Below, piece after piece: positions 55,471 through 64,000 of a DNA stretch of 64,000 nt. How positions within the stretch are numbered: position 1 is the stretch's first letter; the number at the start of each line of letters is the position of its first letter. Source of the stretch: Thecaphora thlaspeos (Eukaryota; Basidiomycota; Ustilaginomycetes; Urocystidales; Glomosporiaceae); contig UWYS01000013.1 in NCBI GenBank assembly GCA_900291925.1, positions 620,001 to 684,000 on the forward strand, read 5' to 3'. The translations under genes and the position numbers were made by a program. The notes below the pieces were generated by a model. The model ran no database searches and had not been told where the DNA came from. It worked only from the letters and a program-made list of their open reading frames with translations.

Positions 55471-55905
55471 GTGGCCACCAAATTATTTGGCAACAAAGAG
55501 GTTGTCGAGGGCAAGGAATGTCAGGTTGAGGGTGTTGGCAACAATGAGGTCATTGTGGACAATGGGTTTGCCATCAGTAGTAGCAGCGACAACAATGCGA
55601 ATGTAGGTCCGAGGACTGTTGGTGGTGCCTCATGCAACAGTCAAGTTTGGCAAGGCACCGCATGTGCAGATGGGTGTGGCTGTGTGGTAGCCAGAGCGCT
55701 GGCACCACACCATCTGCATAGCCACCACCAAACTGAGGAGCAGCTTCAGCAACTTACAGCCCACAAGTGGACAATGTGCTTTGGCTGCATTGTGCAGACC
55801 AACGACCCTCCACAGCCATGTGTGATCTTGGAGCGGAACCCGGGCAAGTGCAAGCGTTGTCACATCAACAGGCAGCCCTGCAACCAAAATATGCAGCATG
55901 AGTAG
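55471..55905 (+). CDS. Uncharacterised frame with a cysteine-pair cluster
   Basis: A 144-codon open frame. Its C-terminal part has CFGCIVQTNDPPQPC followed after nine residues by CKRCHINRQPC (55777-55881), that is CX2CX10C then CX2CX6C. A sequence like an intron end (GGCTGACC...CCTATAG, about 55962-55996) follows the stop, so a spliced gene running into the frame from 56014 is conceivable. No family is recognised. Confidence 0.35.
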   Translation: MATKLFGNKEVVEGKECQVEGVGNNEVIVDNGFAISSSSDNNANVGPRTVGGASCNSQVWQGTACADGCGCVVARALAPHHLHSHHQTEEQLQQLTAHKWTMCFGCIVQTNDPPQPCVILERNPGKCKRCHINRQPCNQNMQHE

Positions 55906-56013
55906 TCAACAGGCTGCATTTCAGGTCTCAAATGAGTTGTAGGGCAGTTAACCGGGGCTTGTAGGCTGACCTACAACTTCTTTCTGCTCCTATAGGTTAC
56001 TCCAGATCCCAAC

Positions 56014-56535
56014 TTGCACACCAGGGGCGGCAATGCTGGCCCCCTTGTCCAGGAGGTTTATGATGCACAGCGTGCTGCCTTCAAAGCACTGAGCAAGGAC
56101 AAGGAGTGCAGCAAGCGCCCAAATCCGAACCTGTGCTTACAGTCTGTTTGGGAGGAGGACATCTTGCCAGACCTCTGGTGTTGTGTCATGCTGCTTTGTG
56201 GCAAACTGATCAAGGCCAACCGAAACCGCACCACACAGGCGTCTGCAGGCAGTAGCCATTGGTGCAACAACATGGTTCTATGTGATCTAGCAGTGTCAGT
56301 TCCGCTTTTCCAATGCAAGCTGGCAAGTGTTCATGGTGTGCTGGAGCATCTGCAAGGTTGTGCTGTCAATGTGGTTGGCAATGCCACTGGTGCTGATGAC
56401 GTGGCTGCTCAAGAGGTGACCAACAAAGCTGTGGTGGCCAATGATGGTGCTCTTGACCAGGCTATTATAGCCCGGAAAGTCCTGCACCAGCAGGCTCTGC
56501 AAGACCTGCAGCACTTTGGGCCATATGGCCATTGA
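56014..56535 (+). CDS. Uncharacterised frame in the transposon island
   Basis: A 173-codon open frame, MHTRGGNAGPLVQEVYDAQR onward, continuing in frame upstream to the AG at about 55996. It has scattered cysteines and an alanine/valine-rich helical end. Its composition follows the CpG-poor island rather than the genes to the left. It could be a third exon of the preceding frames; no domain is recognised. Confidence 0.3.
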   Translation: MHTRGGNAGPLVQEVYDAQRAAFKALSKDKECSKRPNPNLCLQSVWEEDILPDLWCCVMLLCGKLIKANRNRTTQASAGSSHWCNNMVLCDLAVSVPLFQCKLASVHGVLEHLQGCAVNVVGNATGADDVAAQEVTNKAVVANDGALDQAIIARKVLHQQALQDLQHFGPYGH

Positions 56536-56832
56536 GCCATCAATGGCGGCTGTTAACAATTTGTCGGGGCATCTGTGGCCCCCCCATGCTACCATTTGTA
56601 CCAGGCAGCAACCTGAAGGGCTCCCAACGAGCCATGCAATACTGGGCCAGGCTGGACCTGTGCCTTGGTGACAATACGAGAGTCTGTGACTGTCTTCTGG
56701 TGCATGCATGTGGGGGTAGGGTTGACCATAGGTCTGTGGTACAACTCCGAGACAGGCAGTCTGACCTGTTGGGTAGCTGTTGGCAACTTTTAGACGCATT
56801 GGAGGATCCCAACAACTAGCCCTTGACACCTT

Positions 56833-59800
56833 CTACCACCGTTGGGAGGGCCGATTGGCCCGGGGGTGAGTTGAGTGGAACTCATCAACCAACTCCTGGG
56901 CATTCTTGACAAATTTGGCCGGCTGCCAAGAGTCCTTGGCGCTCCCAGTGCACCAGGTACTCCAGCTGGTTGTGGCGGTTTCTGCAGGACTTGAGGATGG
57001 CCACCACATTGTACTCCTTGCAGTCATCCTCTGCATACTCTTGCTGGGGTGCATCATCGGATTCCCGTAGGCCTGGCCTGGCCAGTTCTAGCATCGAGAT
57101 GTGGAACACCAGGTGGACCTTCCAAGACAACGGGATGTCTACCCAATAGGCATGTAGCCCCATGGTGCACAGGATGCAGAATGGTCCAACAAGCTTGTTG
57201 CTGAACTTCTGTGAGGGGCAGTCCAATTGCAGGCATGTCATGTGTACCCACATCTCCTCCCCTGGCTGAAAAAAAATGTCCTCCCGAAACTTATTGTTCT
57301 GGGCTGCCATTGCTGCCACAGCCTTTCCAATGTTTTCCTTACATAACTGTTGGAAGTTGAAAAACCTGATTGCATTGCGTTGCTTGTTGTCTGCTGGCCT
57401 GAGGGCTGTGGCAGCCCCATCCAGGTGGGTTTTGGGACAAACCCAATGGCAGGAGCCATTGGGGGCAATTTGGTACATGAAGGTGGTTGGCAATTGAGCA
57501 ACAATTGACCTGTAGGGAGGAGCTCTGCCCAGTTGTTTTGCTTGTAGGAGCAATAGAGCCGTAAGAGCTTCAACAACCAAGAACTTGGTTAGTTGGTTGA
57601 TGGCAACCAGGATTGTGTTGTACTTGTGGCCACAGATGGAAGATGGGGGTAGTTGCTCAATGTAGTCAAGCAAGATAGACCCCCAAGGCCGGTTGGCTGT
57701 TGGCAGCAGCAGGAGGAATCCGTAGGGTTTGTGGCATGGGGTTTTTTTCCCTTTGGCAGGCAGCATAGGATTCAATGTAGGTGATGGTGTCTTTATGCCA
57801 CAATTCCCACCAGAATTGCTTTTGCACCAGGGAGAGTGTGACCCGGGGTCCTGGGTACCCAGTGGTGCATTGGTCATGACACAGGCCAAGGACTTTGGGA
57901 CATAAAGCCTCCAGTACCCATGTCTGTCCCTCCTTGGTAGTCCAGATGCTGTTGTAGGTGGCGTTTGCACAAGGCGGAGATGACTTGGAGAAGTTGTTGG
58001 CAATCCATTGGGACAGATTTGCATGGGCAGCAGGTTGTGTAATTTTGACAGCTTGCGCAAACACGTGTTCAGGCAACAGTTGCCAGAAGTTGGCAGGGTT
58101 GGGGAGGGTGCTGGTGTGGCCTTTGTCAGCGCTTGGGTGCAGGTCCAACCACTTGGTGAGGGCATCAGGTTTGCCACCACTGGCACCAGGGCAGTAGGTG
58201 ATGGTGAAGTCAAATTCAGCCAGCACCTCACACCACCTCACCTGGCACCAGTTGAGTTGTCACTTGGTCTGGAAATAGATGAGTAATTGGTGGTCAGTGA
58301 GCACCTCCAGTGTTGTCTGTAACCCATGCAGCAGGTGTCTCCACTCCTGCAAGGAGGCTACAATGGTCAGTAGCTCTTTGTTGTGAATCTTGTAGTTGCG
58401 TTCCACTGGTTGCATTTCCCAAGAGTAGAACATCACTGGGTGGAGTCAGTGGGTTCTTGTGTTGGGCTGATGGGTTGAGTTGGGTGTTGTTGCTGATGTC
58501 AGACTCTGGAGGGGTTGTAGGGGAGTTGTTGGTGACCATTGATGGGACAATTGGGACCCATTGGGAGAGGACATCTGCAATGACATAGTTGCTGGCATCT
58601 GTCTTGAGGATGGTTGGTAGAGACAGGTCCCAGTGGCGCAGGATTGGTGCCAAGGTGAAGGCCTTCTTGAGGTTGTCAAAGGCCATTAGTTAGGCCACCA
58701 ACAACTTGATTGGGCTGGTGGTCTTCCCCTTGAGGGCATCCATCAATGAACTTACAATGCGCAAGTAGTGGCAGATGAATTGTTGATAGAAGTTGGCAAA
58801 CCCAAGGAAGACCTGAATGTTGTGGACCAAGGCAGATGGGGGCCACAACAAGATTGCCCCAACTTTCCTTTGGTCCATCTCCATGCCACTGTTGGAGACG
58901 TGAAAGCCAAGAAACTTGCACCTTTTAACAAAAAACTCACACTTGTCCAGCAAGCAGACAAGGTTATCATTGCAAAGGTGGAAGAGGACCTCTTGGACAT
59001 GCCCAAGGTGATCCTCCTTATGACAGCTGAAGATCAGGATGTCATTGAGGTATACAACCACATAGACATCCAGGAGGTTGCCAAAGATGAGGTTCATGAG
59101 TCATTGGAAAGTCAAAAGGGTGTTACACAGTCCAAAGGGCATGACCAAATACTCATAGGAACCCTGCTTGGTGTGGAAGGCAGTCTTCCACTTGTGCCCC
59201 TTTGCAATATGGAGGAGGTTGTATGTGCTCTTGAGGTTGAGTTTAGTGAAAATGACCACTGCTGCAAGCTGGGTAAGATGGTCGGAGATCAATGGGATGG
59301 GGTAGCAGTCTTTGATTGTGACACTGTTGAGTCAATGGTAGTCAACAACCATCTGGAGCATGCCATCCCTTTTAGGGACAAACAGGACAGGTGCACCTGC
59401 TTTGCTTTTGGATGGCATGATGAAGCCTGTGGCCAGTATCTTGTTGATGTAGGTGTTGAGCTCATTAGTCTCCTTAAGTGAAAGCAGGTAGAGTGGGCTG
59501 TAAGGGATTGTTTGCCCAGCTCAATGTTGATTTTGTGGTTGGCGGAGCAATGTTCAGGCAACCGTTCCACCTGGGACTCATCAAAGACATTGGCAAAGTC
59601 CTGTAGTTCCTTTGGAAGGGTCCGCACAATCTCTGAGACCTTGGCAAAGGGGTTGTCTTCTGTCACCATGACTGCATGGTAAAATAAGTACTTTGTGTTG
59701 TTGCCATTGCAGACTTGTTTGGAGTTGGCTAAGTTGTCGACAAGTTGTTGGGATGTGGTAATACTTGTTTGCCTGCCTTCAACTTTGATGTCCAGCATTT

Positions 59801-61706
59801 GGCCATTGTAGTTGAACTTTGGGTGGGCAGACTCCATCCAGTCCATACCTAGGATCAGGTCATGGCACTGGAGGGGGGTGACAAAGAGGGTGTGGTTGGC
59901 AGTGACAGGGACATCCACAATGCTGATGTTGGCAGTCACTGCTGCAGTGATGGGGGTGGACATGCTTTTGGCCATGATGGCTTTCTGGGCTTTGGTCAAT
60001 GTCAAGGGACATACATTGGTTGTTTCTGACAGGTGGGGAGTAATGAAGGATGCAGTTGCCCCCCCCCCCCCCCATCCATAAGCGCAAATCCATGAGCACT
60101 GCCAATGGTGACCCAACATTTGTAAGTGGGTACTGTTGGATGGTGGAGGATATGCACTTGGCCATCTGCATAAGTTGCACTACACTTGCATTGGACTTTG
60201 GACCAAAAGCGGATGGCACATGCTTGCAAGTCTATGATGCTGCCAAGGGGGTTGACTAGTTCCCCCCTGCCTTTTGTTTCCTGACAGGTTCAAGTAGTTA
60301 GAGTTGTAAGAAAGGACAGAAGTGTCAGAGTTGTTGACAATCATGGGAATGCCTTTGATTTGGGGACTGGCAGGGACAAGAACTTCTGGCTGGGATCCAA
60401 GGAGGATGATGTTTCTGTCAAGGTGGACTGCATTAACACAGAGCGGCATTTTTGATCAGGGGCAATTGGCCACCCAATAGTTGCCACCACATGTGTAGCA
60501 AAGGTTATTTTTGTAACAATACTTGCGGACCCTGTTGAATTCTTTGGGCTGCAAGAAGTTTTGTGGTGGGACTGTGGGCTTGCCTGTAGGACCCATAGGG
60601 AGGGCCAGCATGACTTGATGCAAGTTGGGGGCTCAGTTGGCGGTTCTTTTGGCTAAGATGTGAGGCTTGTGGGTTTGAAGGGGGAGATTGCAGTCCTTTG
60701 CAACTTCTAACAACTCCTGTTCAATGTCAACTGCCTCTTTGATGTATGCCACAGGTTCAGGCCATGGGTGTGGGCCATTTTGGCATGCAGGCTGTCTCAC
60801 ATGCCAATCTTGAATGCTGTCTTGAGTTGATCAGGATCCATGAAGCAAGCCTTGGAGGCTAGCACCATGAAATTGTGTGCAAATGCATGCATGGTACTCA
60901 TTGGCCTTAGCTGGAGGAGCTTGCAGCAGGCAGTGTCACCAGGGTTTGCAGCACCATAGTTCTCCTGCAGATCCTTGACAAAGGCGGCCCAGTTGTGCAG
61001 GTAGTGTGGGGGACTCTGGAGAGGCAGATATTCATTTAGCAATTGCGCGGCTTGCCTGAGATGCAAGTGATGGCCCACTTGACCTTTTTGTCACTGGTGT
61101 TGTAATGGCATGGGTTGAACTCAAACTGCAGATTGCATTGGTCAAGGAAGGTGTCCAGCTTGCTGGGGCTTCCATCCCATAAAGGCACTGTGATGCAGAT
61201 CTCTACCTCACAAGTGTTGATGGGGTCAATACTGGGGTCATGGGGTTGGTCTTCCACTGTGTGGGTGTCTGTACCAGGCTGGTAGGGGCCGTAGGCCTCC
61301 TCTGTGTTGAGGGTCTGTCAGACTCAGTGAGGGGCTTGCTGCTTTGGGGAAGGACACTGGTACGGGGTCCCTGGGGGATGCACAGACTTTCAACCCCCAC
61401 CAGTGGGGTGCATCAGCTGGTGTCTGTCTGTAATTGAGTGATGAACTTGGTGACCATGTTGGTGAAGTTCAATAGCATCTGCTGCATGTTGGCCATGACT
61501 CTGGCCAGGTTGGCAAGCTGGGCAGAGACTGGGTTGGGGGTCTGAGCTGTCTTGCTGGTGGCAGCTGTGGGGCCCAGCATAATGCTTGTGCTACCAGCAT
61601 CTCCAGATTGTCTGTGGCACCACTGGGTGGCAGCACTGGGAGGGAGGTCATCTTGATCCATATCGACATCACAAGGTGGTTGGTCAATTGTAATGTTATG
61701 CTGCAT
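56833..61706 (-). pseudogene. Decayed Ty3/gypsy chromovirus (gag-pol with chromodomain)
   Basis: Read on the reverse strand, in order: gag N terminus (from 61706, helical LANLARVMANMQQMLLNFTN), gag body (61257-60797), a degenerate zinc knuckle (CYTCGGNYWVANC, near 60470-60510), aspartic protease (LILGMDWMESAHPKFNYNGQ, about 59810-59870), reverse transcriptase (MPFGLCNTLLTFQ, near 59101-59140; polymerase box YLND where YLDD is expected, about 59041-59052), RNase H, integrase zinc region (58000-57750) and a C-terminal chromodomain-like part (YNVVAILKSCRNRHNQLEYL, near 56960-57015). Many frameshifts and stops separate the pieces. The chromodomain places it among chromoviruses, which target heterochromatin. 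Its LTRs were not identified. Confidence 0.8.
60059..60073. repeat. Homopolymer of 15 C
   Basis: A run of C in the + strand that falls on the protease active-site region of the gypsy element and breaks its frame. Confidence 0.85.
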
Positions 61707-61800
61707 ATGGTCTGGATACTGCCAATGATGTTGGCAGGTGTGTGGGAGTTGTAGGAGCCATAGGGAGACTTGTGGAGAGGTTGGTATGATTGTAGGAAGC
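61690..61800 (+). repeat. Diverged second copy of the 55.2-kb cysteine module
   Basis: 61690-61739 matches 55225-55273 at most positions, and on both copies the next codons give a CX2CX6C unit: CGSCRSHRETC here, CTSCWWSRTAC there. Confidence 0.5.
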
Positions 61801-62424
61801 TGTAGGCTAGTTGTAGATTGTCAAAGCATACTGAATACCTCAGGAGATACTAAATACAATTTACAACCAGAACCAGAAGGAGTTGTAGGACAAGCCTGCC
61901 TACTTGGGTGCTTGCAACACCAATGGTCAGCTCAGATCAAGGTCCGAGCCTAAGGAACCAACCACCTACTGGCCAGGTCCAGCAGGCATCATCTCAAGGT
62001 GCAAGATCTGACTCCTCAAACAGGCTGGCAAGGATACCCAGACAGCGCTCTGGCGAGAGCAGCAAACAACTCGCTTCTACTTGTTGAAGTTCCAGGAGCT
62101 GGTTGACTGCATCAAGGCTTACAACCATAGCATAATGAAGGTCCCTACCATCCGCAAAATACTGGTTACCATTTGAGATGGCCCACTGCCCACAACCATG
62201 TCCAAACCCAAAGAGGACAAAGAGCATGAGGACATTGAGGAAGACCCCCAAGGACAACAATCAAGACAACAAGTGAGTCAAAAGGGCTTGACAAAGGTAC
62301 AGCAAGACATCAAGGCACATATTGAAGTCACTCTGCACAATTTGACTCAAGGTGAGCAAGACTTCAAGATCAAACAAGCAACAATGCAAGATGACACCTG
62401 CACATTGGGCACTGGTTGCCAGTC
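61801..62424. other. Transposon-island sequence of unclear origin
   Basis: About 620 bp between the cysteine module and the polypurine tract. A short frame (62198-62432, MSKPKEDKEHEDIEEDPQGQ) is Glu/Gln/Lys-rich, but no retroelement domain could be read in any frame. Confidence 0.35.
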
Positions 62425-62432
62425 AAGGGAAG
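62425..62432 (+). other. Polypurine tract
   Basis: AAGGGAAG immediately before the 3' LTR, the usual plus-strand primer position. Confidence 0.6.
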
Positions 62433-62697
62433 TGTTGGAATATGGACCGACAACCAAAACAGCCCAATGCACTCAAGACAGTCCCTCAAATTGTGTCTCA
62501 AATCCTTATGCAGCTTGAATTGTCCCCCCAACTTTGCACAAAACTTTTCACCTTTTCTTTGTCCCCAAACCAATTCTGCATGTATATAAAGGCTTCTTCC
62601 TGATGCCCCATTCATGCTATACATCAATCCATCCCCTTCTCTTCATGTTGATGTCTGCACAACACAGTCTGACTCTACAAAAGCACACAAAGCAATA
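62433..62697 (+). repeat. 3' LTR
   Basis: TGTTGGAATATGGACC...CAATA, full-length partner of the 5' LTR with about five differences. Confidence 0.8.
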
Positions 62698-62702
62698 GTG
62701 TT
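62698..62702. repeat. Right target-site duplication (GTGTT)
   Basis: Same pentamer as at 50705-50709. Confidence 0.7.
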
Positions 62703-63200
62703 TGGTCCTTTGGGCATCTTGCCTTTCCACTGTTGACAAGATGTTGAGCCAACTGCAAGGTGGACAACATGACCTTGTCCATGATGGCTTTGTAACAACC
62801 ATCAATGCAAAAAGTGAGGGGATAGAGAAAGAGGCCCCAAAAAAGTGCTGGACCTTGCTCCTTTCTGAAACCACTGGTTTGGGACTAGGGATTCCTTGGT
62901 CCTGACATCAATTTATTTGGGGATCCAGGAAGATGCTGTGCTCCACCAAACTTGACCCCTTACTTACCTTGTCCCTTTTTGTGGACACAACAAGACACCT
63001 CCCTCTTTGTCATGGTTGTCTTCAGTTGTGACTGCAGGTGTTCTGTGCAAGCAGCCCCAACCCCTTTGTAAAGGACCTTGCCATGTGGTCTGTTGTCTCT
63101 ACTATGCAACCATCAGAAAGCAACCTCAGTGTCTTCCCCTTCCCAATGTTATAGATGGTCCAAAGGGATCAGACTCAACCCTAACGGCAAGCTGTTAAAG
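62703..63200. other. Gene-free interval
   Basis: About 500 bp of CpG-poor sequence after the element. An ACAAAGGGG match in reverse lies near 63061-63069. No gene is recognised. Confidence 0.35.
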
Positions 63201-63230
63201 CGCACCCAGGCCTGATCAAGCAAGTGCAAG

Positions 63231-63560
63231 GTGACAGACAAGGAGTACTGTCTGGCCAACCTGCTCAAGGAGCTCAGCAAGAATGTCATGGCAATGGTCA
63301 ATGATGCGCAACATAGGATCAAGGACATGCCCAAGGCCAAGAAGAACCTTGGTCTGCTGCTGGATCTACTGCAGGACCCACTCTTCCAGATCCTCAGCAC
63401 CATCTGTCTGCTGCTCAATGGTGTGTTGTTGCTGTTGAGCAACCTGCTCAACAGCCTGGGACTTGGTGGTATTGTCAAGGGTTTGCTGGGCAGTCTGGGT
63501 CTGGACAAGATTCTCAACAACCTCAGACTGGGAAAGCTTCTGGGCAGAAGCAAGAAGTAG
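63231..63560 (+). CDS. Small protein with a hydrophobic Gly/Leu repeat (possible gene fragment)
   Basis: A frame of 109 codons. After a charged helix (NDAQHRIKDMPKAKKNLGLL) comes a strongly hydrophobic stretch (ILSTICLLLNGVLLLLSNLL) and then GLLGSLGLDKILNNLRLGKL ending in LGRSKK. Reading further upstream in the same frame, protein-like sequence continues past an in-frame TGA at 63207-63209 (GIRLNPNGKLLKRTQA before it). Either the gene has lost a tryptophan codon (TGG to TGA) or the true start is internal. Gly/Leu-repeat proteins of this kind occur among secreted fungal proteins, but no signal peptide is visible here. Function unknown. Confidence 0.4.
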   Translation: MTDKEYCLANLLKELSKNVMAMVNDAQHRIKDMPKAKKNLGLLLDLLQDPLFQILSTICLLLNGVLLLLSNLLNSLGLGGIVKGLLGSLGLDKILNNLRLGKLLGRSKK

Positions 63561-64000
63561 CAGCATTGCATGGCACACTTGGTGGAAGAGGACAAAGCAC
63601 TGCAATTGCAAACAGCCAAAATGGGAGACACTCCTGTACATACTCAAGAGCCAGTGAGCTTGTCTTGGCACACACATGTAGCCTGTCAATGAATGTATGT
63701 AGTACAATCAACAATTCTTCCTTGTGTAGCAGCTGTGAGGAGCAATCCTTGATGATGGCATCTCCCTCCACCTTTGCACTTGGGCTGAATGAGTGTCTGA
63801 TGAGAGAGGGGATCCAGTGGACACTGTCTGTGCAGCACAAGATGCTGACAACGTGGCATCCACAGGGCAGTGGTAGTGGGTGGCATGGAAGGAAAGGGAA
63901 GGAAGGGAAGGGAAAGGACAGAGGGAAAAAAGAATGAGGCCGAGCATTTGGCTGGTGATCGGGAGAGTGGGGGTAATTGGCCTGACTCGAAAGAAGCCCA
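63561..64000. other. Window end without a recognised gene
   Basis: Contains a purine tract of GGAAA/GGGAA units near 63888-63933. Nothing else is supported. Confidence 0.4.

Larger units (their letters stand above)
50710..62697 (+). mobile_element. Composite Ty1/copia-type LTR retrotransposon with nested elements
   Basis: Two 265-bp LTRs in the same orientation (50710-50974 and 62433-62697) differ at only about five positions by eye. They are flanked outside by GTGTT on both sides; inside, a primer-binding-like sequence follows the left LTR and a purine tract AAGGGAAG precedes the right one. The copia coding relics read in the same direction as the LTRs. About 12 kb is too long for a simple copia element, and the interior also holds an oppositely oriented gypsy element and other pieces, so nested insertions are inferred. 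The 3' end of the copia coding part was not found before the right LTR. Confidence 0.75.

Noticed and set aside
1..64000. Pheromone (mfa) or receptor (pra) genes near b
   Set aside because: No STE3-like seven-helix receptor and no CAAX pheromone precursor was found; the PTM1-like protein is a GOST-family protein, not a pheromone receptor. Linkage of the a and b loci is therefore not shown.
1..64000. tRNA, rRNA, CRISPR arrays or telomere repeats
   Set aside because: None recognised; the only tRNA-related signal is the primer-like site at 50975.

Overview
The window looks like a nuclear contig from a basidiomycete in Ustilaginomycotina (smut-like fungi). The evidence is a GC-rich, gene-dense left part, short introns of the form GTGAGT...GCTGAC...AG, and above all the gene order c1d1 - bE - bW - nat1, which is the known setting of the b mating-type locus in smuts. 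The species cannot be fixed from the sequence.

Positions 1-48,700 hold ordinary housekeeping genes around the mating-type locus. In order they are: a RAD5/HLTF-like SNF2-RING ATPase (cut by the window edge), an M20-family amidohydrolase, a DHX29/DHX57-like DEAH helicase, an INO80 subunit (IES1-like), C1D/LRP1, the divergent homeodomain genes bE (HD1) and bW (HD2), the NatA subunit NAT1/NAA15, a voltage-sensor-only membrane protein, two unidentified genes, an MBL-fold hydrolase, an 11-exon PTM1/GPR107-type membrane protein, mitochondrial ribosomal protein bL32m, a BTB/POZ protein with a very large insertion, mitochondrial aspartate aminotransferase, pyruvate dehydrogenase E2, a DUF5872/HVA1-TUDOR gene that is frameshifted here, and a small conserved acidic/basic protein.

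The bE-bW spacer is only 256 bp. It carries an exact match to the Ustilago pheromone response element (ACAAAGGGA) beside an 8-bp inverted repeat, and four more copies of its ACAAAGGG core lie in the c1d1-bE interval and the bW intron. This fits pheromone-induced b expression through a Prf1-like HMG factor.

From about 49,600 the composition changes to a CpG-poor, AT-richer transposon island. A Ty1/copia-type element has two 265-bp LTRs (50,710-50,974 and 62,433-62,697), matching 5-bp target duplications, a putative half-tRNA primer site and a polypurine tract. Its 11.5-kb interior holds a decayed copia gag-pol, a solo-LTR-like piece, cysteine-motif reading frames on the + strand and a decayed chromodomain-bearing Ty3/gypsy element on the - strand. 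Catalytic residues are lost mainly by changes compatible with G-to-A or C-to-T. After the element comes one small hydrophobic-repeat reading frame.

Exon boundaries were worked out by hand from splice signals and frame continuity. Names of families come from recognised motifs, not from database searches.
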